From Hypericibacter sp049323455 (GTDB lineage Bacteria; Pseudomonadota; Alphaproteobacteria; Dongiales; Dongiaceae), in the NCBI GenBank assembly GCA_049323455.1, contig JBMONF010000065.1, positions 62,001 through 126,000 on the forward strand: a stretch of 64,000 nucleotides of DNA, read 5' to 3'. A program made the position numbers and the translations under genes. Every line of letters begins with the position of its first letter. Position 1 is the first letter of the stretch. This document shows positions 46,422-56,095 of the stretch, piece by piece. The notes under the pieces were generated by a model. The model was not told the origin of the DNA. It ran no database searches and saw only the letters and a list, made by a program, of their open reading frames with translations.

Positions 46422-47522
46422 CTACTCGGCCGTAACTTCCGAGAACTGCTGGCGAATTTCGGCCTCAGGGACGTCGCGCAGGATGAACACGAGGCGCGAG
46501 CGGCGGTCGGGTTCGCTCCAGCCCGGCAGCAGGGCCGGCGGATGGAACAGGTGCTGCACGCCGTGCACGGCGACCGGCGCATCGAATCCCTTCACGTCGA
46601 GGATGCCCTTGAGGCGCAGCAGCTTGTCGCCGTCGCGCGCGATCAGCCCTTCGATCCAGCGCGCGAAGCGGTCCCAATCGAGCGGGCGCTCGGCCGTCAG
46701 GCAGAAGGCGCGGACATGCGCGTCGTGGCGGTTGCGGTCGAGCGCGTCCCCGGGGCCATGCGCATGATCGTGCTCGTGGCCGTGCTCGTGCTCGTGATCA
46801 TGTTCATGAGCGGTGTCGCGATCCTCGTCGGCAGCGTAGGCCTCGGCCCTGAGCCAGCCTCGCACGTCCGGCGTCTTCGAGGCGGGGTTGAAGAGACCCG
46901 CATCGAAGAGCTTGGCGCCATCGACCTCGCCTTGCACCGCCAGCATTTGCGGGGCCGCGGGATTGAGGCGCTTCAGGCGCGCTTGCAGCGCCGCGATGTC
47001 CGCAGGACCGACGAGATCGGTCTTGGTCAGAACCAGCCGATCGGCCACGGCCGCCTGCTTCACCGATTCGAAATGGCGGTCGAGCTGCGCCATGCCATTG
47101 ACCGCATCCACCGTGGCGATGACGCCGTCGAGACGGAAGCGGTCGGCGAGCGCCGGGTCGGACATGAGCGTGTGCAGGATCGGCGCCGGATCGGCGAGCC
47201 CGGTGCTTTCGATCACCACGCGCCGGAAGGCCGGCAGCTCGCTCCGGGCGCGTCGGTGCAGGAGCGAGCGCAGCGTGTTCACGAGGTCGCCGCGAATGGT
47301 GCAGCAGAGGCAGCCGCTATCGAGCAGCACCGGCTGCTCGGGCGCGCTCTCGACCAGGAGATGGTCGAGCCCGATCTCGCCGAACTCGTTGATGACGACG
47401 GCGGTGTCGGCCAGCGCCGGCTGGCGCAAGAGCTTCGAGAGCAGCGTGGTCTTGCCGGAGCCGAGAAAGCCGGTCAGCAGGCTCGCCGGCAGCCGTTCCT
47501 CGAGCGCGATGTCGGCGCTCAC
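46422..47522 (-). CDS. COG0523 (CobW-like) metal-chaperone GTPase
   Basis: The 366-residue G3E GTPase shows Walker A LTGFLGSGKTTLLSKLL, the metal-binding CLCC motif in LLDSGCLCCTIRGDLVN, the switch ESTGLADPAPI, and base-specificity LTKTDLV. A long histidine-rich loop at about residues 240-265 (HEHDHEHEHGHEHDHAHG) probably binds zinc. The C-terminal CobW_C domain contains RLKGILDVKGFD. Such proteins deliver zinc or other metals to client enzymes. The start is GTG 47522, which overlaps the stop of heme A synthase (GTGA), so the two are translationally coupled. Confidence 0.92.
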   Translation of the reverse strand: MSADIALEERLPASLLTGFLGSGKTTLLSKLLRQPALADTAVVINEFGEIGLDHLLVESAPEQPVLLDSGCLCCTIRGDLVNTLRSLLHRRARSELPAFRRVVIESTGLADPAPILHTLMSDPALADRFRLDGVIATVDAVNGMAQLDRHFESVKQAAVADRLVLTKTDLVGPADIAALQARLKRLNPAAPQMLAVQGEVDGAKLFDAGLFNPASKTPDVRGWLRAEAYAADEDRDTAHEHDHEHEHGHEHDHAHGPGDALDRNRHDAHVRAFCLTAERPLDWDRFARWIEGLIARDGDKLLRLKGILDVKGFDAPVAVHGVQHLFHPPALLPGWSEPDRRSRLVFILRDVPEAEIRQQFSEVTAE

Positions 47523-48586
47523 GCGCGGGCCCCCATCGGCGCGCCGCGTGCGCCGTGCAGCGCCCAGAGAACCAGCGTCAGCAGCATGACCGCGCCGGCC
47601 TGATGCAGGGCGGCGAGCGGGATTGGCACGAGGAGCAGCAGCGTCGAGATGCCGAGTGCCACCTGCAGCAGCGCCATGCCCGTCGCCAGACGCACCGGCA
47701 GGCTGCCCGCTTTGCGATCGCGCCAGCCGAGCGCCAGCAGGACCAGGAGTGTGGCGACGGCCAGCCAGCGGTGGACGAACTGCGCAGCCGGCGGGTTCTC
47801 GAACAGGTTGAGCCAGGCGGGCGCCATGCTCCACAGATCGGACGGCGCGAACCGGCCCCCCATCAGCGGGAAGCTGTTATAGACGAGCCCGCCATGGAGC
47901 CCGGCGGTGAAGCCGCCCATGGCGATGGTGGCGGCAAGGAGAAGGAGCGCCAGCGCCAGATGCGGGCGCAAGCGCCGCGCCACCGGCCAGCGCTCGGCCG
48001 AGCCCAGGAGGCCCAGCGCCGTCCACAGCATGGCGGCGTAGATGGCGAGTGCCAGCGCCAGATGCGCCACCAGACGGTACTGGCTCACATCGACACGCTC
48101 GGCGAAGCCGCTCGCCACCATGAACCAGCCGAGGCCGCCCTGGGCGGCACCCAGCGCGAAGATGAGCGCGAGCCGCGGAGCTAGCCCGCGCCGGATGCGC
48201 CCGCGAAAGAGGAACCAGAGGAAGGGCACGAGGAAGACGACGCCGATCAGCCGGCCCCACAGCCGATGCACCCATTCCCACCAGAAGATGCCCTCGAACT
48301 CGGCCAGCGTCATGCCGCGGTTGATCTCCTGATATTCGGGGATCTGCTGGTAGAGGGCGAACAGGCGCTGCCATTCGGCCTCGCTCAGAGGCGGCAACGC
48401 GCCCGAGATCGGCGCCCATTCCATGATCGAGAGGCCGGACTGCGTGAGCCGCGTGATGCCGCCGATCACCACCATGGCGAACACCATGACGCAGCAGCCG
48501 ATGAGCCAAAGGGCGATGGCGCGATCGTCGCGAACCGAAGCCGGGACGGCGGCGGCGACATGGGAGGCGGGAGTAGCGGTCCGCAT
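47519..48586 (-). CDS. ctaA: Heme A synthase (CtaA/COX15)
   Basis: This 355-residue, eight-helix membrane enzyme oxidises heme O to heme A for aa3-type cytochrome oxidase. Heme-ligand histidines fall in IFWWEWVHRLWGRLIGVVF, RLVAHLALALAIYAAM, AGLHGGLVYNSFPLMGG and QFVHRWLAVATL. ITRLTQSGLSIMEWAPISG near the N-terminus is diagnostic of the alphaproteobacterial type. ATG at 48586 begins MRTATPAS. It is coupled to the COG0523 GTPase gene downstream. No other oxidase-assembly genes are adjacent. Confidence 0.94.
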   Translation of the reverse strand: MRTATPASHVAAAVPASVRDDRAIALWLIGCCVMVFAMVVIGGITRLTQSGLSIMEWAPISGALPPLSEAEWQRLFALYQQIPEYQEINRGMTLAEFEGIFWWEWVHRLWGRLIGVVFLVPFLWFLFRGRIRRGLAPRLALIFALGAAQGGLGWFMVASGFAERVDVSQYRLVAHLALALAIYAAMLWTALGLLGSAERWPVARRLRPHLALALLLLAATIAMGGFTAGLHGGLVYNSFPLMGGRFAPSDLWSMAPAWLNLFENPPAAQFVHRWLAVATLLVLLALGWRDRKAGSLPVRLATGMALLQVALGISTLLLLVPIPLAALHQAGAVMLLTLVLWALHGARGAPMGARA

Positions 48587-48706
48587 GGTCCCGCGGGATG
48601 TAGCCGAGCCCGGCCCTCGCGGCAAGACCGCGAAGCCGGGCCCGCGGCGGCATGAAGCCGCGGCCGGTCTTTTCGCTGGCGCGGCGGTCGGTGTGCCGGG
48701 GTCCGG

Positions 48707-48967
48707 TCAGTGCAGCGTCATATAGGCGCCGGCCAGCCGGAACTCGGCCGGCTTGATCAGCTTGCTCGAGGCCACCTTGACGGAATGGAGCTTGCCGTCG
48801 AGCGAACGGCGCCAGAACTCGAGGAAGCGCTGCAGCACCGGGAAGTCGGGCGCCAAGTCATAATCCTGCCAGACATAGCTCTGCAGGATCTGCGGGTGAT
48901 CGGGCAGATGGTACAAAATCTCCGCCGTGGTCAGACGGTAGTCCTTCAACTGCAAGGCCAACGTCAT
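48707..48967 (-). CDS. Usg-like protein
   Basis: The 86-residue protein matches the Usg family, first seen beside trp genes in Caulobacter: LALQLKDYRLTTAEILYHLP, then SYVWQDYDLAPDFPVLQRFL. ATG at 48967 follows AAGGAGGAA at ideal distance. The role of Usg proteins is unknown. Here it is next to heme A synthase and not a trp operon. Confidence 0.85.
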   Translation of the reverse strand: MTLALQLKDYRLTTAEILYHLPDHPQILQSYVWQDYDLAPDFPVLQRFLEFWRRSLDGKLHSVKVASSKLIKPAEFRLAGAYMTLH

Positions 48968-49304
48968 CCGGGTTCCTCCTTGAGCGGATCGGAGGCGCCT
49001 CCCGATTTTTGCCGATGAGTCTTTCATGGAAAAGAAAAAATTCAATTAAACCAATAAATTATCAGCGAGCCGCCGGGAGTGCTGCCAGGTTGGCGGGCCG
49101 GCTTGAGGCCGGATACCTCGATCGCGCGCGCCTGGACCATGTGCTTGCGGAACTTCCTCTCTCGAGCGCGAGGTCCTCTTGACTCGTTCGCGCAAGCGGC
49201 CTACATCGCTGGCACTCACCGGCCGGGAGTGCTGACAGGGACTCTCCCCCTCGGCGCGGTTTCCCGGTCTTCAAGCGAAATCAATGACTTGTGGAGGTTC
49301 AACC
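48968..49304. promoter_or_regulatory. groESL control region
   Basis: The region contains an AT-rich segment at 48985-49065, likely the usg promoter on the minus strand. The right part holds the groES promoter: CTTGAC at 49178-49183 and CCTACAT at 49200-49206 (16 bases apart), which fits heat-shock sigma or housekeeping sigma, followed by a CIRCE element at 49209-49235. A partial CIRCE duplicate (CCGGGAGTGCTGCCAGG) lies at 49073-49089. No gene is seen. Confidence 0.7.
49209..49235 (+). promoter_or_regulatory. CIRCE operator (HrcA binding site)
   Basis: GCACTC (49212-49217), nine bases, then GAGTGC (49227-49232), a perfect core of the CIRCE inverted repeat. It lies just downstream of the putative promoter and 70 bases before groES, the normal place for HrcA repression. 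Confidence 0.9.
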
Positions 49305-49622
49305 ATGCAATTCCGCCCGCTGCATGACCGCGTGGTGGTGCGTCGGCTCGAGGAAGAGCAGAAGACCACCGGCGGCATCATCATCCCGGATACGGCCAAG
49401 GAGAAGCCGATGCAGGGCGAAGTGATCGCGGTCGGCCCCGGTGCGCGCACCGAGGACGGCAAGCTGATCCCGCTCGATGTGAAGGCCGGCGACGTCGTTC
49501 TGTTCGGCAAGTGGTCCGGCACCGAGGTGAAGATCGACGGCGAGGAGCTCCTGATCATGAAGGAGTCCGACATCATGGGCATCATCGAGGGCGCCAAGGC
49601 CTCGAAGAAGAAGGTCGCCTAA
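49305..49622 (+). CDS. groES: Co-chaperonin GroES
   Basis: This 105-residue protein forms a heptameric lid on GroEL. It begins MQFRPLHDRVVVRRLEEEQK, contains the mobile loop KTTGGIIIPDTAKEKP and VVLFGKWSGTEVKIDGEELL, all typical. ATG at 49305 follows GTGGAGGTTC. groEL follows after 30 bases. Confidence 0.97.
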   Translation: MQFRPLHDRVVVRRLEEEQKTTGGIIIPDTAKEKPMQGEVIAVGPGARTEDGKLIPLDVKAGDVVLFGKWSGTEVKIDGEELLIMKESDIMGIIEGAKASKKKVA

Positions 49623-49652
49623 GGGCGCGAAGGTTCAGGAGGACCTATCACT

Positions 49653-51299
<1,647 letters not shown>

Positions 51300-51337
51300 G
51301 AAGTCCGGACGTCCGGGCCTCCCAGGCTCGAGAAAAC

Positions 51338-51371
51338 GGGGCCGCGTCCCTTCGGGGGCGCGGCCCTTTTT
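51338..51371 (+). terminator. Intrinsic terminator of groESL
   Basis: A stem of GGGCCGCGTCCC (51338-51349 region) and GGGGCGCGGCCC with loop TTCG is followed by five T (51367-51371). It lies about 40 bases after the groEL stop. Confidence 0.9.
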
Positions 51372-51497
51372 CGTGTGCGGCGCCAGACCGGCGCCACGAT
51401 TATCGTTCGGCGAACGGCTCGCCTCAGGCGAGCGCTTCGGCGGCTGCAGGCGCGGCGATGCGGATCGAGGCTCTCGAACGCCGCAGCCCCGTCGACA

Positions 51498-52148
51498 TCA
51501 GATCTGCCGGATCTGATCGAGGGTGTAGTTCGAGCCTGGCGGGTTGTCGCCGATGACGACGGTCGTGTCGTTCGCGTATCGGTAGGGCGGAACCGGCAGG
51601 TTATAGGGCGCCGGCACGCCGCGGTAGACGCGCCCCGCCAGATCGTATTTGGAGCCGTGGCATTGGCAGAGATAGCCGCCCGGCCAATCGGCATCGGGCG
51701 TGGGCCTGAAGCTCGGCACGCAGCCCAGATGGGTGCAGATGCCGACCAGGATCGCGAACTCCGGATTGAGCGAGCGCGACCAGTTGGCGGCATAGGGGGG
51801 CTGCTGCAACTCCTGCGAATCCGGATCGCGCAGCCGCTTCAGCAAGTCGGGCGACTTCAGCTTCTCCAGCGCTTCCTTGGTGCGGTTGACGATGAATATC
51901 GGCCGGCCGCGCCATGTCACGACGATCTGCTGGCCGGGCTGGATCTTGGAGATATCGACCGTGAGCGGGCCGCCGGCGGCAATCACGTCCGCCGACGGGT
52001 TCATCTGGTCGATGAAGGGCCAGGCGAGCGCCGCGGCGCCGATTGCCGCCGTGGCGGCAGTCGCGAGATAGAGAAAATCCCGACGCGTTGCGGCCGGCGC
52101 CTCGTCCGAGGCGCCGTTGCCGGCGGTGGCGGCGCTCCGGGTGGGCAT
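51498..52148 (-). CDS. petA: Ubiquinol-cytochrome c reductase Rieske iron-sulfur subunit
   Basis: The 216-residue protein is the Rieske subunit of the cytochrome bc1 complex. A twin-arginine signal anchor (TRRDFLYLATAATAAIGAAA) holds it in the inner membrane. The [2Fe-2S] ligands are in GICTHLGCVP and YLCQCHGSKYD. ATG at 52148 was preferred because GGGAG lies six bases before it. In most alphaproteobacteria petB and petC follow directly; here the downstream neighbour is groEL in convergent orientation, so the gene stands alone. Confidence 0.93.
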   Translation of the reverse strand: MPTRSAATAGNGASDEAPAATRRDFLYLATAATAAIGAAALAWPFIDQMNPSADVIAAGGPLTVDISKIQPGQQIVVTWRGRPIFIVNRTKEALEKLKSPDLLKRLRDPDSQELQQPPYAANWSRSLNPEFAILVGICTHLGCVPSFRPTPDADWPGGYLCQCHGSKYDLAGRVYRGVPAPYNLPVPPYRYANDTTVVIGDNPPGSNYTLDQIRQI

Positions 52149-52475
52149 CGTCGTCTCCCGCTCCCCCATCATCTCGACCTCTCCCTCGAAGACTCCATCG
52201 GCAAATGACGGCGGTGCCCCACCCCGGCGTCTCGGCGCCTGCCGATCGCCGAACGGGGGGCGCGTCCGTGGCAGCGGCGAATGAAGGTCCCCGCTGTCGC
52301 TCGACGCTCCCTTCTGACTTAATCCGTCGCGGCCGGATCGAAAGGGGCCATTATGCCCGATCCCCGCTTCGTGAACGTTTTTTCATCCGGGCAAAGGGGC
52401 GGCATCGTCGGGCATCTCGACAGCCGCCTTGTCGTCCGTGATCTGGATCAGAAGGGGGAGAGAGACTTTCTCCAG
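52149..52475. other. Intergenic region upstream of petA
   Basis: The region separates petA from the 3' end of the 3-hydroxyisobutyrate dehydrogenase-like gene, both on the minus strand. It should carry the petA promoter; CATAAT on the minus strand near 52350 is a possible -10 element without a convincing -35. No gene is seen. Confidence 0.45.
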
Positions 52476-53384
52476 CTATTCGTAGAGCTTGATGAGGGCG
52501 CTGTGGTCGAGATCGCCCCAACCTTTCTCGACCATCCGGTCCCAAAGGCGAAGGTTGAGCTCGGCGGCCGGCAGCTCGATCCCGAGCGAGGCGGCGAGAT
52601 CGAGCGCCTGGCGCACGTCCTTGCGCTGGAGCATGACCCGTCCGCCGGGCGCGAAGCGGCCTTCGACCATGCGCTGTCCATGCAGCTCGAGGATGCGCGA
52701 ATGGGCGAAGCCGCCCATCAAGGCCTCGCGCAACCGCGCCGGATCGACGCCGGCCTTGCGGGCCAGCGCGAAGGCCTCGGCCACCGCGCCGATGGTGAGC
52801 CCCACGATCATCTGGTTGGCGGCCTTGGCGACCTGACCCGCACCGATGCCGCCCACATGCGTCACGCGGCTGCCGAGGCACTCCAGCACGGGCCGTGCCC
52901 GCGCCACGGCTTCGTCCGTACCGCCCACCATGATGGCGAGGCTGGCGGCCTCGGCACCCACCACCCCGCCCGAGACCGGCGCATCGACATAGGCGCCACC
53001 CGCTTCCGTCACGCGCCGGGCGAAGCCCAGCGTGGCGTCATGGGCGGTCGTGCCCATGTCGACCACGATCTTGCCGGCGCTCAGGCCCTCGACGATGCCG
53101 CTCCGGCCGAGGAGGACGGCCTCCACCGCGGGCGGGTCGCTCACATTGACGATGACGATCTCGGCTGTGCGCGCGACCTCGGCCGGCGTCGCGGCGATGC
53201 GTGCGCCCGCGTTCTCCCGCGCGAAAGCCTCGGCCGTTTCGCGGGTGCGATTGAAGACGGTGAGATCGGCGCCGGCCTCGAGCAGGTTGCGCCCCATGGG
53301 CCGGCTCATCAGGCCGAGCCCGACCAGTCCCAGTCGGCGGCCGGCGAGGCGCCCTTTCTCGCGGGGTTCGCCCGATGCCGGCAT
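52476..53384 (-). CDS. NAD(P)-dependent beta-hydroxyacid dehydrogenase (3-hydroxyisobutyrate dehydrogenase family)
   Basis: The 302-residue enzyme begins with the dinucleotide fold LGLVGLGLMSRPMGRNLLEA. The substrate-binding segment is VDAPVSGGVVGAEAASLAIM, and the catalytic Lys lies in GAGQVAKAANQMIVGLTIGA. This family includes tartronate semialdehyde reductase, 3-hydroxyisobutyrate dehydrogenase and similar enzymes. The hydroxypyruvate isomerase-like gene 650 bases away suggests a tartronate-semialdehyde role, but this is only contextual. It begins 13 bases after the TerB-like gene's stop. Confidence 0.9.
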   Translation of the reverse strand: MPASGEPREKGRLAGRRLGLVGLGLMSRPMGRNLLEAGADLTVFNRTRETAEAFARENAGARIAATPAEVARTAEIVIVNVSDPPAVEAVLLGRSGIVEGLSAGKIVVDMGTTAHDATLGFARRVTEAGGAYVDAPVSGGVVGAEAASLAIMVGGTDEAVARARPVLECLGSRVTHVGGIGAGQVAKAANQMIVGLTIGAVAEAFALARKAGVDPARLREALMGGFAHSRILELHGQRMVEGRFAPGGRVMLQRKDVRQALDLAASLGIELPAAELNLRLWDRMVEKGWGDLDHSALIKLYE

Positions 53385-53396
53385 GGCGACGCCGCC

Positions 53397-53807
53397 TCAG
53401 ACGGTCAGGTGCCGGGCCCGTGCGCCGCGCTCGATCGCGGCCGCGGTCAGCCGGTCGATGTCGAGGCGGTCGCGGATCATCTCCAGCAGACGCAGCTCCT
53501 CCTGCGTGGCGCTGCCGTCGGCGGCGGCGACATCGCAGGCGAGCGCATAGGCCGTCTCGCGCAGCTTCCTGGGCAGGGCCCGCTTGATGAGCTTGAAGGC
53601 CTGGTCGAGCCCGTCCTCCTTCTGCAGGAGCTTGGCGCACTCGGCGCCGACCTTCGTCAGCTTCTTGCGGTCGAAATCCTTAAACACCGGCAGGTGCAGC
53701 ACCATGTCGCCGATCGAGGCGAGCTCGGCGTCGGTCATGTCGCGATCCGACGCCGAGACGAGGACCATGGTGTAGATGAGCGCAGCGTGGTGATTGATCG
53801 TCGCCAT
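53397..53807 (-). CDS. TerB-like tellurite resistance domain protein
   Basis: The 136-residue all-helical cytoplasmic protein shows the TerB fold with acidic metal-site residues: MVLVSASDRDMTDAELASIG and ALACDVAAADGSATQEELRL, two repeats of the ADG/DxxxxxxE pattern. TerB-like proteins bind metal ions and associate with membranes; a link to tellurite is unproven. GGGAGGC precedes the ATG at 53807. It is upstream of the dehydrogenase gene on the same strand. Confidence 0.85.
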   Translation of the reverse strand: MATINHHAALIYTMVLVSASDRDMTDAELASIGDMVLHLPVFKDFDRKKLTKVGAECAKLLQKEDGLDQAFKLIKRALPRKLRETAYALACDVAAADGSATQEELRLLEMIRDRLDIDRLTAAAIERGARARHLTV

Positions 53808-54041
53808 GACAAGGCCTCCCCGATTGCGCGCCCACTCTAAAGGGTGGGAACGGCGGCGCAAGCCCGAAGGACACCGCATGGGGCGGCCCTCAGGCTTGCG
53901 CCTCCGGGCACGAGGAATGGTCTTGGCGCTGCGGGATTTGCTCCGCATTCTGGAGGGCGCTTCGTCCAAAGCGCGTCTCGGAGAGCGGTGCCCTCCCTGC
54001 CGCGCCTTGGCGAGCCCCGAGCGCGGAGCGGAGCCCTCGCC

Positions 54042-54827
54042 ATGCCGAAATTCGCCGCCAATCTGAGTCTGATGTTCGCGGAGCACGCGTTCCTCGACCG
54101 CTTTGCAGCGGCCGCCGCCGTCGGCTTCCGCGCGGTCGAGTATCTGTTCCCCTATCCCCATCCCAAGCGCGAGCTGCAGGCGCGGCTCGAGGCGCACGGG
54201 CTCGAGCAGGTTCTCTTCAACGCGGGCCAGGGCGATTGGGACAGGGGCGAGCGCGGCATCGGCGGCCTGCCCGGCCGCGAGACGGAGTTCCGCCGCGCGA
54301 TCGACACGGCGCTCGATTACGCCGCCGCCCTGCGCTGCCCGCGCCTTCATGTCATGGCCGGGCTGATGCCGGCTGGCGCCGACCCCAAGCGCTGCCGCGA
54401 GGTCTTCGCCGAGAACCTGCGCTGGGCGCTGGGGCTGGCGGCGCCTGCGGGCGTGACCTTGCTGCTCGAGCCGCTCAACCCGATCGACGTCCCAGGCTAC
54501 CTGATCGGCTCGCCCGTGGCCGCGCGCTCGCTCATCGACGAGATCGCCAGCCCGCATCTGAAGCTGCAATACGACGTCTATCACGCGCAGATGACCCACG
54601 GCCGTCTCATCGACAGCTTTGCGGCCCATCGCGAGGTGGTGGGCCACGTCCAGATCGCGGGCGTGCCCGGCCGGCACGAGCCCGACCATCGTCAGGAGAT
54701 CAACTACCCCGCCGTCTTCGCCGCACTCGACGAGGCGGGCTATGACGGCTGGGTGGGTTGCGAATACCGCCCGCGGGGTGTCACGCGCGACGGCCTCGCC
54801 TGGGCCGCGCGCTATGGCATCGGCTGA
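54042..54827 (+). CDS. Hydroxypyruvate isomerase family protein (2-oxo-tetronate isomerase-like)
   Basis: This 261-residue TIM-barrel protein belongs to the xylose isomerase-like family. The N-terminus MPKFAANLSLMFAEHAFLDR, the GQGDWDRGERGI segment, catalytic Glu in LLLEPLNPIDVPGYL and the metal-binding QYDVYHAQ and HVQIAGVPGRHEPD fit Hyi/OtnI enzymes. The reaction is isomerisation of hydroxypyruvate or 2-oxo-tetronate. An epimerase gene remnant just downstream resembles D-erythronate dehydrogenase, which would favour the tetronate role. ATG at 54042 follows GCGGAGCGGAG. Confidence 0.87.
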   Translation: MPKFAANLSLMFAEHAFLDRFAAAAAVGFRAVEYLFPYPHPKRELQARLEAHGLEQVLFNAGQGDWDRGERGIGGLPGRETEFRRAIDTALDYAAALRCPRLHVMAGLMPAGADPKRCREVFAENLRWALGLAAPAGVTLLLEPLNPIDVPGYLIGSPVAARSLIDEIASPHLKLQYDVYHAQMTHGRLIDSFAAHREVVGHVQIAGVPGRHEPDHRQEINYPAVFAALDEAGYDGWVGCEYRPRGVTRDGLAWAARYGIG

Positions 54828-54842
54828 TGCGGGTGAACACTC

Positions 54843-54925
54843 CATCGTCGCCCCTGCGAAAGCAGGGGCCCAGAGCGACTGCACGTCGCTTGCCCCTGGG
54901 TCTCCGCTTCCGCTGGGACGACGGA
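54843..54925. repeat. Dispersed palindromic repeat (CGTCGCCCCTGCGAAAGCAGGGGCCCA type)
   Basis: GCCCCTGCGAAAGCAGGGGC is a perfect hairpin. CCCCTGGGTCTCCGCTTCCG is the degenerate second half, and the ends read CATCGTC and GACGACGG. It is closely similar to the inverted half of the copy at 27987-28066. Confidence 0.65.
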
Positions 54926-54989
54926 AGGAAGTGGTTCAACTCAAACAGAAGGTGCTGAAACAGGGCTCGAAGTGCAACAGGAGCGGAAC

Positions 54990-55139
54990 GTGAAGGTCGT
55001 CATCACCGGCGGAAACGGGGTTCCTGGGCCGGATGCTGGCGTGCCGAACTTGACACGCGGGGCGGCACCGAGCCTCGTCGCCGACGACGGGCTCGAGGCG
55101 ACGTGCGGGCCCGCATCGAGGATTTTCTGTCGTGAATGA
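54990..55139 (+). pseudogene. Remnant of an NAD-dependent epimerase/dehydratase gene
   Basis: GTG at 54990, preceded by AACAGGAGCGGAAC, opens with VKVVITGGNG, the classic start of an NAD(P)-binding epimerase. One base later in frame the continuation FLGRMLA is recognisable, indicating a one-base frameshift. Only about 50 codons exist where a full protein has about 320. The tail contains a fragment that would read ARIEDFLS in a shifted frame before a stop. Together these suggest an internal deletion plus frameshift of an extended short-chain dehydrogenase such as D-erythronate dehydrogenase. Identity beyond the Rossmann start is uncertain. Confidence 0.5.
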
Positions 55140-55145
55140 CTTCCC

Positions 55146-55310
55146 CACCACCACGAAGTGGGGGAGAGGGCCGCGCAGGGTTGGCCGAAGCGAAGCGAAG
55201 GCTTACCCGGAGCTGGGAGAGGGTGTGTGGCCAGAAGAGGCCCGCCTCTCCCAGCTTCGGGTAAGCGCAAGCTGCGCTTGCGCCAGTCCTGTGCGCCGAT
55301 AGCTTCCTAT
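55146..55310. repeat. Long dispersed repeat, copy 2
   Basis: The element begins ACGAAGTGGGGGAGAGGG. It includes AAGCGAAGGCTTACCCGGAG, a hairpin of CTGGGAGAGGG with CCTCTCCCAG, and CTTCGGGTAAGCGCAAGCTG followed by CGCTTGCGC. It is an interspersed copy of the sequence at 10226-10432. Confidence 0.65.
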
Positions 55311-55380
55311 CAGCCGTCTTCCTTGCCCCCGCCCGTCTCCGGTGGCTCGATGGAGCCCCGACCTTGGGGGACCCGTGTCG

Positions 55381-55974
55381 TCACGGCAGGATGGTGATGG
55401 GCGTGCCGTCCGGCACCATCGCCCAGATCGCGTCCATGTCGGCGTTCGTCACGGCGATGCAGCCGTTCGTCCAGTCGAAGCCATCGACATTGTCCAGCCA
55501 GGGCGTGCCGTGGACGAAGATGTCGCCGCCCGGCGACACGCCGCGTGCGGCCGCCTGCGCCCGGTCGGCGGCGTTCGGATAGGAGATGTGAATCGAGAGG
55601 TGAAAGCGGCTCTGCGGGTTGCGCCAGTCGAGGACATAGTCGCCCTCGGGCGTGCGCCCGTCGCCCTGCTGCGTCTTGGTGCCCTGCGGATGGGGGCCGA
55701 GCCCCACGCCAAAGGTGGCGATCACCGCGCCGCCATGCAGCAACCGCAGCTTCCGCTCGCTCTTCTCGACGATCACGGCGTCGGCCGTGAGGACCTTATC
55801 TATGTCCGCCGCCGCCGGCGCCGGATGGCTCGTCGAGGTCTCGACGGCCCGATCGCCATTCGTTTGAGGGCCGTTTGTCGCCAGCGAATATCGGTTCTCG
55901 CCGCGGCCCGCCAGGGAGGGACCCAGGCAAAGGCCCAGAGCCAGAACGCCGATGTTCAGGAGCGATGGCTTCAT
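55381..55974 (-). CDS. L,D-transpeptidase (YkuD) family protein
   Basis: The 197-residue precursor has an N-terminal export signal (LLNIGVLALGLCLGPSLAG). The YkuD catalytic domain follows, with DAVIVEKSERKLRLLHGG, KTQQGDGRTPEGDYVLDWRN, the His in IFVHGTPWLD and the nucleophile Cys in FDWTNGCIAVTNADMDAIW. It would form or edit 3-3 peptidoglycan cross-links or attach proteins in the periplasm. A CHAP protein encoded at 13.4-14.0 kb is another wall enzyme but is not linked. Confidence 0.9.
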   Translation of the reverse strand: MKPSLLNIGVLALGLCLGPSLAGRGENRYSLATNGPQTNGDRAVETSTSHPAPAAADIDKVLTADAVIVEKSERKLRLLHGGAVIATFGVGLGPHPQGTKTQQGDGRTPEGDYVLDWRNPQSRFHLSIHISYPNAADRAQAAARGVSPGGDIFVHGTPWLDNVDGFDWTNGCIAVTNADMDAIWAMVPDGTPITILP

Positions 55975-56095
55975 TTCCCCCGACCCCCGCCGTCCCTGGG
56001 AAGATAGCAGGAGCGCCGCCCTCGGGAGAACCGGCTAGCCGCTTACGGCCCCCAAACGGAATCCGGCGAGATGTCCAAAAAGCGCGCCCATGGGT

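Larger units (their letters stand above)
54828..55380. other. Intergenic region with two repeats and a gene remnant
   Basis: The region between the isomerase gene and the convergent L,D-transpeptidase gene holds a palindromic repeat (54843-54925), the epimerase remnant (54990-55139) and the second copy of the long repeat (55146-55310). No intact gene is seen. Confidence 0.6.
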
